A stretch of DNA of 10,655 bases from an uncultured Flavobacterium sp. (GCA_946480635.1 CAMLKV010000042.1:1-10655); one strand, 5' to 3'. Counted from the first letter of the stretch, positions 1-7,389 are shown. Notes: generated by a model not told the origin, from the sequence alone. Made by a program: numbers and translations.

Positions 1-16
1 AAACATCGGTTGAATA

Positions 17-1888
17 TTAATGAATATGGTCTTCTTCGATTTCGAATTCGGCGTCTTTTTCCCAAATTTCCATCTCACACGGTTTACAGTTGAATTTTAA
101 TTTGTATTCCAATTCACCTTGTTTTAATACTAATGGCTCTTTTAATTTTTGATCCATGTTTTCACGATGGTATTTAGGGCATCGTTCTAATTCGTATTTG
201 ATGCAGTATTTAGTTGTCATTACACGAGATTTTCCTGGATCCCATTGTAATTCGAATGCTTTTTCAATTTCAGTAACGCCATGGCGTTCGTAGAATTTAC
301 GAGCTGTTTTATTGGCTACATTATAAGTGAAATCTAATTTAGTTTCAGGATAAGGATGTGATGTTTTTTCTAATTTGTGTTCATGGCGAACATAATTTTT
401 TAGACGAATTTCTGATAATTGTTCGTAAACGTTTCTTCGCATTTCATTGATTTTTGAAATAGGAAGGAACCAGTTTTCAGAAAATTCAATTGTAATTTCG
501 TCAGCAGTGTAAGGAGTGAAACCAGTTTTAGCCAAATTCACTTTGAAATTTTCCTCAATAGATTCGTTGTTTTTAGTTCTTTCTTTTGTATGAACTAATT
601 GAACAGTACTTATATTACCATCTTCATCAGTAGCTGTAAGTTCAAAACCATTTTCGTTTTCTTTCAATAATAAAGAGGTGCTTATTTTTCTAACAGCACT
701 ATCTTCTCTTTCAACTAATTTGATGAATGCTGCATCGTTGTTGCGGTAAATTTCAGTTCCGTTTGCAATTTCTTTTAATACATTTGGATAAACAACGCCG
801 TTTTCGACTTTGTTTACATAAATACCTTCTGCTTCGTTATTTTCGTTGATGTAGCAAAGTCCGTCGCCGTTATTTAATAATTCTCCGTTTTCAATGATAT
901 AGGAATTACCAATAGTTTCTACTAATTTACCAATGAATTGTCCTTTTGATTTTGGACTTTCCCATGAACCAATCGACTGATGTCTTTCGTTTACAAAATA
1001 ATCGGTATAACCACGGTTGAAAGTACGAGTCAATTCAGAATCAAAAGTATACGTACAAGTTCCAGAAGAAGATTTGATGTATTTATCACCGTTTTCGGCT
1101 AAGAAAGCATCTAGTTTTTTTCTTAAGAAAGAAACATTGTTTTTTACATAAACGATGTCTTTTAAACGACCTTCAATTTTGAAAGAGCAAATACCTGCTT
1201 CTACTAAATTTGGAATTTGATCCGAAACGTCAAAATCTTTGATAGAAAGTAAGTGACTGTTTCTGATTAAAGTTTCGCCATTTCCATCAATTAAGTTGTA
1301 AGGCAAACGACAGTTTTGTGCGCAAGAACCTCTGTTGGCAGAACGTTCTCCATTAGCCACACTCATATAACAGTTACCGCTGAATGAAACGCATAATGCT
1401 CCTGTAACGAAGAATTCTAGCTCCACATCAGTAGCTTCACTGATTTCTTTGATTTGGTGTAAATTCAATTCACGGGCTAGAACCACACGTTGGATTCCAG
1501 CATCGGCTAAGAATTTTATTTTTTTAGGGTCACGATTGTTCGATTGTGTACTGGCGTGAAGGGCAATAGGAGGTAAGTCCAATTCCAAAAGTCCCATGTC
1601 TTGAATGATAAGCGCATCTACACCAATATCGTATAATTTCCAGATTAACTGGCGGCAAGTTTCTAGTTCATTGTCATATATGATGGTATTGATAACTACA
1701 AAAATCTGCACATTATATAAATGAGCATATTGAACCAATGCCGCAACATCTTCTATTGAATTATTTGCATTTGAGCGCGCTCCAAATTTAGGAGCACCTA
1801 TATAAACGGCATCAGCACCAGCGTTTATAGCTGCAATACCAGTTAATAAATCTTTTGCCGGAGCTAAAATTTCTATCTTCTTCTTCAT
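17..1888 (-). CDS. U32-family protein, RlhA/TrhP-like RNA hydroxylation factor
   Basis: This 623-residue protein starts at ATG and carries the U32 signature around residues 157-176 (ELEFFVTGALC, then SGNCYMS). Cysteines at 166, 173, 189, 193 and 234 fall where U32 proteins ligate an iron-sulfur cluster. The N-terminus (ILAPAKD, AGADAVYIG) begins a TIM-barrel-like domain to about residue 245. A middle region resembling the DUF3656 collagenase-like domain follows, then a C-terminal set of four cysteines (562, 570, 601, 604). The family is often labelled peptidase or collagenase, but characterised E. coli members hydroxylate RNA: RlhA makes 5-hydroxycytidine in 23S rRNA and TrhP makes 5-hydroxyuridine at tRNA position 34. 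Length and the DUF3656-like extension favour RlhA over the roughly 450-residue TrhP; the actual substrate is inferred. It lies downstream of purT but is separated by 149 bp with a hairpin, so it is probably its own unit. Confidence 0.85.
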   Translation of the reverse strand: MKKKIEILAPAKDLLTGIAAINAGADAVYIGAPKFGARSNANNSIEDVAALVQYAHLYNVQIFVVINTIIYDNELETCRQLIWKLYDIGVDALIIQDMGLLELDLPPIALHASTQSNNRDPKKIKFLADAGIQRVVLARELNLHQIKEISEATDVELEFFVTGALCVSFSGNCYMSVANGERSANRGSCAQNCRLPYNLIDGNGETLIRNSHLLSIKDFDVSDQIPNLVEAGICSFKIEGRLKDIVYVKNNVSFLRKKLDAFLAENGDKYIKSSSGTCTYTFDSELTRTFNRGYTDYFVNERHQSIGSWESPKSKGQFIGKLVETIGNSYIIENGELLNNGDGLCYINENNEAEGIYVNKVENGVVYPNVLKEIANGTEIYRNNDAAFIKLVEREDSAVRKISTSLLLKENENGFELTATDEDGNISTVQLVHTKERTKNNESIEENFKVNLAKTGFTPYTADEITIEFSENWFLPISKINEMRRNVYEQLSEIRLKNYVRHEHKLEKTSHPYPETKLDFTYNVANKTARKFYERHGVTEIEKAFELQWDPGKSRVMTTKYCIKYELERCPKYHRENMDQKLKEPLVLKQGELEYKLKFNCKPCEMEIWEKDAEFEIEEDHIH

Positions 1889-1930
1889 TTCTAAAAACTT
1901 ATTTTTCGAATGTTACTGAAAAAATGAGTG

Positions 1931-1938
1931 CAAATTTC
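1931..1938 (-). promoter_or_regulatory. Weak candidate -7 element upstream of the U32 gene
   Basis: On the minus strand this reads GAAATTTG, one mismatch from the Bacteroidota -7 consensus TAnnTTTG, about 42 nt upstream of the U32 start codon. No clear -33 TTTG lies at the expected spacing, only a run of T. It is the best promoter-like site in this spacer, but weak. Confidence 0.2.
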
Positions 1939-2003
1939 CGAAAAAAAAATAAGGTTACGAATTATCGCTGCGTTTTTTGATTAAAAGATATTCTTTTTAA
2001 GGA

Positions 2004-2030
2004 AATTACTTCATTATCAACGAAGTAATT
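2004..2030 (-). terminator. Hairpin after purT, probable weak terminator
   Basis: A perfect 9-bp inverted repeat (AATTACTTC and GAAGTAATT) surrounds a 9-nt loop and begins just past the purT stop codon. In the purT direction the stem is followed by TTTCCTTAAAAAG, which is only partly U-rich. On the plus strand a run of six T follows, but no plus-strand gene ends here. The position supports a purT terminator; the AT-rich stem and short U tract make it a weak one. Confidence 0.45.
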
Positions 2031-2037
2031 CGGTTTT

Positions 2038-3204
2038 TTATGCGTTCACTTTTACTAAAATGGCTGTGTTTTTAGCTTTTTCTACAATTTCTTCAATAGG
2101 AGTATCAAGCGAATCATTTACTAAAACAACTCCCATTCTTCTATAGGGTCTTGAAGTAGGTTTTCCAAAAATTCTAAAATCAGTTTTGGATAAACTCGCT
2201 ACTTTTTCGATACCATCAAACGTTGGATTATTTGAATTCTCTGTTGCTAAAATTACAGCACTGGCACCAATTTTTTCTTGAGTGATTTCAGCAATTGGAA
2301 TGCTTAAAATAGCACGTAAATGCAATTCAAATTCGTTGAAATTTTGTGTTTTGGCTAACGTTACCATGCCTGTATCATGAGGTCTTGGTGATAACTCTGA
2401 AAAATAAACTCCTTCATCAGTCAAGAAAAATTCCACTCCAAAAAGACCAGCGCCGCCTAAAGCCTCAGTAACTTTTCGAGCCATATCTTGCGCTTCTAAA
2501 ATGTCCTTTTCCGAAACTCTTGCTGGCTGCCAGCTTTCTTGGTAATCACCTCGTTCTTGGCGGTGTCCAATTGGCGAACAGAATAATGTTGGATGATTGT
2601 TTTGAGTAACTGTTAATAACGTTATTTCTGAATGAAAGTTCACAAAAGCTTCTACAATTACCTCCACGATATCACCACGTGAACCTTCTACAGCATAATT
2701 CCATGCTTTTTCAATATCACTTTCAGATTTTATTGTCGATTGTCCTTTTCCAGACGAACTCATTAAGGGTTTAACTACACAAGGAATACCAACTTCAGCT
2801 ACCGCTTTTTCAAGTTCTTCTTGTGTTGTAGCATAACGATAATTTGCAGTTCGTAATCCCAAGTCTTTGGCAGCTAAATCCCTAATCGCTTTTCTATTCA
2901 TAGTAAAGTTTGCCGCTTTAGCCGAAGGGACAACAGTAATGCCTTGTTTTTCGTAATCGTAAAAACGTTCGGTACGAATAGCTTCTATTTCTGGAACAAT
3001 AAAATCAGGGTTGTGTTTTGCTACAATTCTGTCTAATTCAGTACCATCAAGCATGTTGATCACTTCGTACTCATGAGCTACCTGCATAGCTGGCGCGTTT
3101 GCATAACTATCAACTGCAATGACATATTGACCAATACGTTGTGCAGCGATAACAAATTCTTTTCCTAATTCTCCTGAACCTAATAATAGTATTTTCTTTT
3201 GCAT
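2038..3204 (-). CDS. purT: Formate-dependent phosphoribosylglycinamide formyltransferase (GAR transformylase 2)
   Basis: PurT uses formate and ATP to formylate glycinamide ribonucleotide, the third step of de novo purine synthesis, in the cytoplasm. It replaces the folate-dependent PurN reaction. The 388-residue protein has the usual PurT length (about 390) and strong signature matches: GSGELGKE near residue 9, VINMLDG at 48-54, VPEIEAI at 70-76, [11 protein letters not shown] at 145-155 (ATP-grasp loop), [15 protein letters not shown] at 213-227, and the metal-binding stretch with E258 (FGVEFF) and E270 ([12 protein letters not shown]). The pre-ATP-grasp, ATP-grasp and C-terminal domains are all present and intact. 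It starts at ATG with an A-rich upstream sequence and no Shine-Dalgarno, as usual in this phylum. Upstream, after the aspartate aminotransferase terminator, lies a structured leader that may regulate it. No neighbour belongs to purine synthesis. Confidence 0.97.
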   Translation of the reverse strand: MQKKILLLGSGELGKEFVIAAQRIGQYVIAVDSYANAPAMQVAHEYEVINMLDGTELDRIVAKHNPDFIVPEIEAIRTERFYDYEKQGITVVPSAKAANFTMNRKAIRDLAAKDLGLRTANYRYATTQEELEKAVAEVGIPCVVKPLMSSSGKGQSTIKSESDIEKAWNYAVEGSRGDIVEVIVEAFVNFHSEITLLTVTQNNHPTLFCSPIGHRQERGDYQESWQPARVSEKDILEAQDMARKVTEALGGAGLFGVEFFLTDEGVYFSELSPRPHDTGMVTLAKTQNFNEFELHLRAILSIPIAEITQEKIGASAVILATENSNNPTFDGIEKVASLSKTDFRIFGKPTSRPYRRMGVVLVNDSLDTPIEEIVEKAKNTAILVKVNA

Positions 3205-3228
3205 TTGTTGTGTTGTTTAGTTTTTTAT

Positions 3229-3285
3229 TGCTGATTGAGGTTCTCGAAATCAGCAGATGTTGGTTTCGAGTGCTTAAACCAACAT
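3229..3285 (-). promoter_or_regulatory. Structured 5' leader of purT, candidate cis-regulatory RNA
   Basis: In the purT transcript direction there are two adjacent hairpins. The first (3285 down to 3257) is a perfect 10-bp stem, ATGTTGGTTT with AAACCAACAT, closing a 9-nt loop. The second (3255 down to 3229) is an 8-bp stem, TGCTGATT with AATCAGCA, closing an 11-nt loop. CTCGAAA, from loop 1 into its 3' arm, is fully complementary to TTTCGAG, from the second stem's 5' arm into its loop. The loops could therefore kiss through CUCG/CGAG, or a 7-bp alternative stem could form and break both hairpins. The structure ends 24 nt before the start codon. Neither hairpin is followed by a U tract in the purT direction, so it is not a plain terminator. 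I do not recognise a known riboswitch class; a regulatory role is inference. Confidence 0.45.
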
Positions 3286-3296
3286 TTGGTTTTTGT

Positions 3297-3327
3297 AAAA
3301 TAAAAATGCCCTGAATTTTCAGGGCAT
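3297..3327 (-). terminator. Intrinsic terminator of the aspartate aminotransferase gene
   Basis: A perfect 9-bp stem (ATGCCCTGA with TCAGGGCAT) with a 4-nt loop begins 10 bases past the aminotransferase stop codon. In the transcript direction the T-rich tract TTTTTATTTTAC follows immediately. This is a textbook intrinsic terminator and should separate the desaturase-aminotransferase unit from purT, so purT needs its own promoter or depends on read-through. Confidence 0.85.
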
Positions 3328-3336
3328 GATATGGTA

Positions 3337-4524
3337 TTAAGATAAAGCTTCTTTGATTCTCTTTATAGCTTCTCTTAGTAATTCTTCGCTGGTTGCGTAA
3401 GATAAACGAATACAGTTAGGGTTTCCAAAAGCATCGCCGGTTACTGTTGCAACATTGGCTTCACCTAATAAGTACATAGCAAAATCATTGGCATCTTTAA
3501 TTTCTTTCCCTCTTAATGTTTTTCCAAAATATTCAGAAACATCTGGGAAGAAATAGAAAGCACCTTCTGGCATAGTTAATTTGAAACCTGGAATTTCAGA
3601 AAGTAACTGATAAACAATTCCTCTTCTGCTTTCAAAAGCATCTACCATATATTTAATTGCTGAAGGAGCAGCTTCGACAGCAGCTTTAGTTGCACGTTGT
3701 GCAATAGAATTTGCACCACTAGTTACTTGGCCTTGCATTTTAATACAAGCTTTTGCAATAAATTCAGGAGCACCTAAATAACCAATTCTCCATCCAGTCA
3801 TTGCAAATGCTTTTGCAACACCATTAACAGTAATTGTGTTGTTTTCCATTCCTGGAATTGAACCTATACTGCAGTATTTTCCTGTGTAATTAATATGTTC
3901 GTAGATTTCATCAGAAACCACGTAAATATTTGGATGTTTTTTTAATACATCAGCCAAAGCTTCTAATTCTTCTTTGCTGTACACAGAACCTGAAGGGTTA
4001 CAAGGAGAACTGAACCACATCATTTTTGTTTTTGGTGTGATTGCTGCTTCTAATTGCGCAGGTGTGATTTTGAAATTTGATGCTACCGATGTTTCTACTG
4101 GAATTGGAACTCCACCAGAAAGCTTGATAATTTCAAAGTAAGAAACCCAGTATGGCGCAGGAAGAATAACTTCGTCCCCATCATTTAGCATTACTTGGGC
4201 AACATTATATAAAGATTGTTTTGCTCCTGTAGAAACTACAATTTGAGCAGGCGTATAATTTAAATTGTTATCTCTCTTGAATTTGTTGCAAATCGCTTCT
4301 TTTAAATCGGCATAACCTTCAACAGGAGGGTAAGCAGAATAATTGTCATCGATTGCTTTTTTAGCCGCTTCTTTAATAAAATCAGGAGTGTTAAAATCAG
4401 GTTCTCCTAAACTTAAACTGATGATGTCTTTTCCTTGCGCTTTTAATTCTCTGGCTAAAGCAGCCATAGCTAAAGTTTGTGAAACAGCTAAATTGTTAAT
4501 TCTTTCCGATAAAATAGTACTCAT
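3337..4524 (-). CDS. Pyridoxal-phosphate aspartate aminotransferase, class I subgroup Ib
   Basis: This 395-residue fold-type I aminotransferase interconverts aspartate plus 2-oxoglutarate with oxaloacetate plus glutamate. The PLP-binding lysine is K238 in AKAFAMTGWRIGY. N176 (NPSG) and D205 (SDEIYE) contact the cofactor, and R373 (RLSYAT) is the usual substrate alpha-carboxylate arginine. The motif PAPYWVSY at 122-129 is typical of subgroup Ib (Thermus/Bacillus type). K102 in GAKQSLYN matches the lysine that recognises the distal carboxylate in the Thermus enzyme, which supports acidic substrates. Some Ib enzymes also transaminate prephenate; the sequence alone does not settle this. The start ATG lies 30 bp after the desaturase stop with no promoter visible between them, so the two are likely cotranscribed. 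A strong terminator follows. Confidence 0.93.
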   Translation of the reverse strand: MSTILSERINNLAVSQTLAMAALARELKAQGKDIISLSLGEPDFNTPDFIKEAAKKAIDDNYSAYPPVEGYADLKEAICNKFKRDNNLNYTPAQIVVSTGAKQSLYNVAQVMLNDGDEVILPAPYWVSYFEIIKLSGGVPIPVETSVASNFKITPAQLEAAITPKTKMMWFSSPCNPSGSVYSKEELEALADVLKKHPNIYVVSDEIYEHINYTGKYCSIGSIPGMENNTITVNGVAKAFAMTGWRIGYLGAPEFIAKACIKMQGQVTSGANSIAQRATKAAVEAAPSAIKYMVDAFESRRGIVYQLLSEIPGFKLTMPEGAFYFFPDVSEYFGKTLRGKEIKDANDFAMYLLGEANVATVTGDAFGNPNCIRLSYATSEELLREAIKRIKEALS

Positions 4525-4554
4525 TTTAGTTTTTAAATTGTGTTGTGTGTTTAT

Positions 4555-5649
4555 TTATGCTAGTTGTGGTTTTTGACCTAATTCTTTTAAATGACGGAAA
4601 TGAGATGCTATGGCAGCAGTCATTGTTTTGTATTCGTAGTAAGGTAAGTTACATTCTTTTGCTGTTTGTTTTACTATTTCAGCAATTTTTCCATAGTGAA
4701 TGTGGCTAATATGAGGAAAGATGTGGTGCTCAATTTGATGATTTAATCCTCCAGTATACCAGTTTATTAACCAATTTTTTGGTGCAAAATTTACAGTTGT
4801 AAATAATTGGTGAATTGCCCAAGTGTTTTCCATTTCACCTTCAGTAGATGGTTCTGGAGTAACAGTATCTTCGATTACGTGAGCTAATTGGAAAATTATA
4901 CTCAAAATTACACCCGCAGTATAATGCATAACTACAAATCCAATAAGAACTTCCCACCATACAATTCCTAAAACCATTGGAATTACTAACCAAATTGAAA
5001 AGTAAATAACTTTTGTAATTACTAAAGTAGTCCATTGGATTGCAGGGCTTTTGAATTCACCATACGATAATTTACGTTTTAAATAACGTTTCATCTGAAG
5101 GAAATCTGTAGTTATAGCCCAGTTGAAAGTTAATAATCCATAAAGAAAAACAGAATAATAATGTTGAAATTTATGAAAACGGCGCCATTCAGCTTGTTTG
5201 CTAAAACGCATAATTCTTCCTGCTTCTAAATCTTCGTCATGACCAGGAATATTTGTGTATGTGTGATGTAATACATTATGTTGTACTTGCCAGTTGTATA
5301 CATTTCCTGCAAGAATATATATACTTCCTCCCATCATTTTGTTTAGCCATTGTTTAGAAGAGTATGATCCGTGATTACCATCGTGCATTACATTCATACC
5401 TACTCCAGCCATTCCAACTCCTATTACAATTGACAATAATAAGTGTGCCCAAAATGGTAAATCTAACGTAAGAATTAAAAAATATGGTGTTAAAAACAAC
5501 GCAAACATGACTATTGTTTTTAAATGTAATTTCCAGTTACCTGTTTTTTGTATGTTGTTCTCTTTGAAATAGTTATTGACTCTAGAATTTAAAGTTCTAA
5601 AAAACTTCATTGAGTCAGTTCTCGAAAAAATTGGTTCGTTCACATTCAT
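4555..5649 (-). CDS. Membrane fatty acid desaturase, acyl-lipid or acyl-CoA type
   Basis: This integral-membrane di-iron desaturase introduces a cis double bond into fatty acyl chains, probably to tune membrane fluidity. From the ATG at 5649 it has 364 residues. The three histidine boxes are complete: HDGNH at 89-93, HNVLHH at 124-129, and HQIEHH at 304-309. Hydrophobic segments lie near 44-62, 65-88, 204-228 and 231-257, giving the usual two hairpins with the boxes on the cytoplasmic side. The third box with leading Q (QxxHH) occurs in front-end (delta-5/delta-6) enzymes and in bacterial DesA3-type desaturases; no cytochrome b5 domain is fused. Regiospecificity cannot be read from this. An in-frame TTG at 5670 would add seven residues but lies inside the predicted -7 promoter element, so the ATG is preferred. 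The gene probably forms an operon with the downstream aminotransferase. Confidence 0.92.
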   Translation of the reverse strand: MNVNEPIFSRTDSMKFFRTLNSRVNNYFKENNIQKTGNWKLHLKTIVMFALFLTPYFLILTLDLPFWAHLLLSIVIGVGMAGVGMNVMHDGNHGSYSSKQWLNKMMGGSIYILAGNVYNWQVQHNVLHHTYTNIPGHDEDLEAGRIMRFSKQAEWRRFHKFQHYYSVFLYGLLTFNWAITTDFLQMKRYLKRKLSYGEFKSPAIQWTTLVITKVIYFSIWLVIPMVLGIVWWEVLIGFVVMHYTAGVILSIIFQLAHVIEDTVTPEPSTEGEMENTWAIHQLFTTVNFAPKNWLINWYTGGLNHQIEHHIFPHISHIHYGKIAEIVKQTAKECNLPYYEYKTMTAAIASHFRHLKELGQKPQLA

Positions 5650-5667
5650 AATTTCAGCTATAAGCGA

Positions 5668-5701
5668 CAAATGTAATATTTACAAATTTTTATTGTTCAA
5701 A
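5668..5701 (-). promoter_or_regulatory. Promoter of the desaturase gene
   Basis: On the minus strand TACATTTG (5675 down to 5668) matches the Bacteroidota -7 consensus TAnnTTTG exactly. TTTG (5701 down to 5698) serves as the -33 element with a 22-bp spacer. Transcription would begin just before the ATG at 5649, giving a very short leader. This also argues against the TTG start inside the -7 box. Confidence 0.6.
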
Positions 5702-5706
5702 TTGTG

Positions 5707-5714
5707 TAATTTTG
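5707..5714 (+). promoter_or_regulatory. Candidate -7 element of the rsmG promoter
   Basis: TAATTTTG matches TAnnTTTG and lies 15 bp before the rsmG start codon, implying a leader of roughly 10 nt. No convincing TTTG is found at the -33 distance; TTG at 5693-5695 is too close. The site lies beside the divergent desaturase promoter. Confidence 0.45.
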
Positions 5715-5729
5715 TGAAAAATTTTATCC

Positions 5730-6350
5730 ATGGAAGAAATACTAAAGTATTTTCCTAATTTGTTAGAAGAGCAAATTGAACAGTTTACAAAATTAGAAGC
5801 TTTGTATCAAGATTGGAACGCCAAGATTAATGTGATTTCAAGAAAGGATATTGAAGAATTATACATAAAACACGTTTTACATTCTTTAGCTATTGCTAAA
5901 ATTCAAGAATTCAAACCGGGTACTACTATTTTAGATGTGGGAACTGGTGGGGGATTTCCAGGTATTCCGTTAGCGATTCTTTTTCCAGATACTAAGTTTT
6001 ATTTGATTGACATTATCGCTAAAAAGATAAAAGTAGTGAATGAAGTTGCTCAAGGCATTGGTTTGAAAAATCTAAAAGCGGAGCAAAAAAGAGCAAATAC
6101 GGTTAATGATAAATTTGATTTTATTGTGAGTCGTGCCGTAACTAATATGCCTGATTTTGTAAGTTGGGTTAAAGGGAAAACAAAAAAGAACAATTCACAT
6201 TCTGAAAGAGCAAACGGGATTTTGTATTTGAAAGGAGGAGATTTGACTGAAGAATTAAATGATTTCCCAGAAGCGATTCAGTATAATATTTCAGATTTCT
6301 TTACTGAAGATTTTTTCGAAACAAAAAAAGTAGTGTATTTACCATTATAA
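5730..6350 (+). CDS. rsmG: 16S rRNA (guanine527-N7)-methyltransferase RsmG
   Basis: RsmG (GidB) transfers a methyl group from S-adenosylmethionine to N7 of G527 in 16S rRNA of the small subunit. The 206-residue length is normal for the family. The N-terminal helix pair ends in the characteristic WNAKINVISRKD (residues 29-40). The AdoMet-binding loop is DVGTGGGFPGIPLAI at 69-83, followed by an acidic strand end (LIDIIAKKI, 92-100). SRAV at 134-137 and the LYLKGG strand (165-170) complete the Rossmann-type core. The start ATG sits just past a TAATTTTG -7 element with no Shine-Dalgarno. It is the only plus-strand gene here, divergent from the desaturase and convergent with the T9SS cargo gene, so it is monocistronic. 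In other bacteria loss of RsmG gives low-level streptomycin resistance. Confidence 0.96.
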   Translation: MEEILKYFPNLLEEQIEQFTKLEALYQDWNAKINVISRKDIEELYIKHVLHSLAIAKIQEFKPGTTILDVGTGGGFPGIPLAILFPDTKFYLIDIIAKKIKVVNEVAQGIGLKNLKAEQKRANTVNDKFDFIVSRAVTNMPDFVSWVKGKTKKNNSHSERANGILYLKGGDLTEELNDFPEAIQYNISDFFTEDFFETKKVVYLPL

Positions 6351-6378
6351 AAAAGTCCCGAGTTTATCGGGACTTTTT
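6351..6378. terminator. Bidirectional terminator between rsmG and the T9SS cargo gene
   Basis: An 11-bp inverted repeat (AAAAGTCCCGA with TCGGGACTTTT) with the 5-nt loop GTTTA begins right after the rsmG stop codon. The plus strand continues TTTTTATTTT and the minus strand ends in a run of six T, so both convergent genes get a U tract. It ends three bases before the stop codon of the opposing gene. Confidence 0.88.
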
Positions 6379-6381
6379 ATT

Positions 6382-7389
6382 TTACTCTTTTATTATTTTT
6401 TTATTGATTGTTCCTTTTTCAGTTTCAATAATAGCGAGGTAGATCCCGTTGCTTAAATTTGATAAGTTGATTTTCTCTGATGCTTTAGTTCTTAAAATTT
6501 CTTTTCCTTGAAAATCTAAAATACGAACATATTCAATATTTCCAGATACATTTTTTATATTAAATTCAGATTTTACGGGGTTAGGAAATATTGTAATAGA
6601 GCTATACAATTCGTTTTCTGCTCTGCTGAGTAAAACGGTTTGAAAATTTTCTATTGAAGTTGATGATTCGTTAAGAGATAATAAAGGAACATTTATATTT
6701 ATAGTTGAGTATCTAAAAACTAAGTAACCATTGCTAGAATTGTAATAGTTATATGTTGTTTGAGTTGCAGTTCCAATATTGGTAAAAATGCCAGAACTCA
6801 AATTTAAGTTTTGTACAGTTTTTAAACGAGTAACATTTCCTGAAAACGAACCAAATCCTATGTCGTTTGTGTTCAAAGTACCATAAGCGTCAACAGTTGT
6901 TGTTATTGTTCCTGTAAAGGTTCCTGAGTTTGTGTCATAAACAAAAGAACCAGCAACATTATCTACATTGTTATATCCATAGCTTAAAGGGAAAGTGCCT
7001 AATAAAGCATTGTTTGTATTGTAATTTATTTCATAATCTACTCCTTTTATTCCAGTTATGGAAATTTGATTACTAATATTCTTAGTAAATAGATTATTAG
7101 TTGTATTTGTAATGTTAACTACACTATTAATTGTTAATGTTGAAGTAGTACCAGGATAGGTTGTTGTTTCTTGAACAGTTGGAGTTGTATATACATCTGT
7201 TGATTGTCCAATTTTGACAAGATTGGTAAAATTCCAAGTTTGATTTGCACCAGATGTTTGATTAAGAACTGTATTGGGGTCGATAATTCCAAAACTGGAA
7301 TTAGGGATGCTATAATAACCAGCAATAGGTGTTTGGGACTGAGCTATTCCAAAAAAACTTAAAGCTAGGAGAGTAATTATTTTTTTCAT
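6382..7389 (-). CDS. Secreted protein of unknown function with T9SS type A C-terminal sorting domain
   Basis: This 335-residue protein has a clear signal peptide: lysines at 2-3, a hydrophobic core to about residue 15, and probable cleavage after AQS at 16-18. The last 70 or so residues form a type A sorting domain, with FPNP at 268-271, an ILDFQGKEI strand near 290-298, NLSNGIY at 311-317 and the closing KKIIKE at 330-335. Such proteins cross the inner membrane by Sec and the outer membrane by the T9SS, where the domain is cleaved and the protein is released or anchored. The body (about 20-260) is rich in Thr, Asn, Ser and Gly, predicted mainly beta, with no catalytic motif I recognise. GANQTWNFTNL near residues 47-57 resembles a stretch common in uncharacterised Bacteroidota secreted proteins. 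No function is proposed. It stands alone, with terminators on both sides. Confidence 0.88.
   Translation of the reverse strand: MKKIITLLALSFFGIAQSQTPIAGYYSIPNSSFGIIDPNTVLNQTSGANQTWNFTNLVKIGQSTDVYTTPTVQETTTYPGTTSTLTINSVVNITNTTNNLFTKNISNQISITGIKGVDYEINYNTNNALLGTFPLSYGYNNVDNVAGSFVYDTNSGTFTGTITTTVDAYGTLNTNDIGFGSFSGNVTRLKTVQNLNLSSGIFTNIGTATQTTYNYYNSSNGYLVFRYSTININVPLLSLNESSTSIENFQTVLLSRAENELYSSITIFPNPVKSEFNIKNVSGNIEYVRILDFQGKEILRTKASEKINLSNLSNGIYLAIIETEKGTINKKIIKE

Noticed and set aside
3257..3285. The 10-bp hairpin as a plus-strand terminator, since a T-rich stretch follows on that strand
   Set aside because: No plus-strand gene ends nearby; both flanking genes are on the minus strand, where no U tract follows the hairpin.
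4343..4576. Plus-strand open frame of 77 codons
   Set aside because: It is antisense to the aminotransferase start and runs into the desaturase end, with no family resemblance or promoter; a shadow frame.
4841..5035. Minus-strand open frame of 64 codons inside the desaturase
   Set aside because: It overlaps a well-conserved coding region in another frame and has no recognisable features.
4555..5649. Naming the desaturase a delta-6 or delta-5 front-end enzyme from its QIEHH box
   Set aside because: The box is shared by bacterial desaturases with other regiospecificities, so the sequence does not decide it.
5650..5670. TTG start giving a seven-residue longer desaturase
   Set aside because: The TTG lies within an exact -7 promoter element, and an ATG in frame at 5649 gives a normal-length protein.
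5576..5758. Plus-strand open frame of 60 codons across the desaturase-rsmG spacer
   Set aside because: It overlaps the desaturase N-terminus and the rsmG start and spans both promoters; not a plausible gene.
7134..7325. Minus-strand open frame of 63 codons inside the T9SS cargo gene
   Set aside because: It is an out-of-frame shadow in a low-complexity Thr/Asn-rich region.
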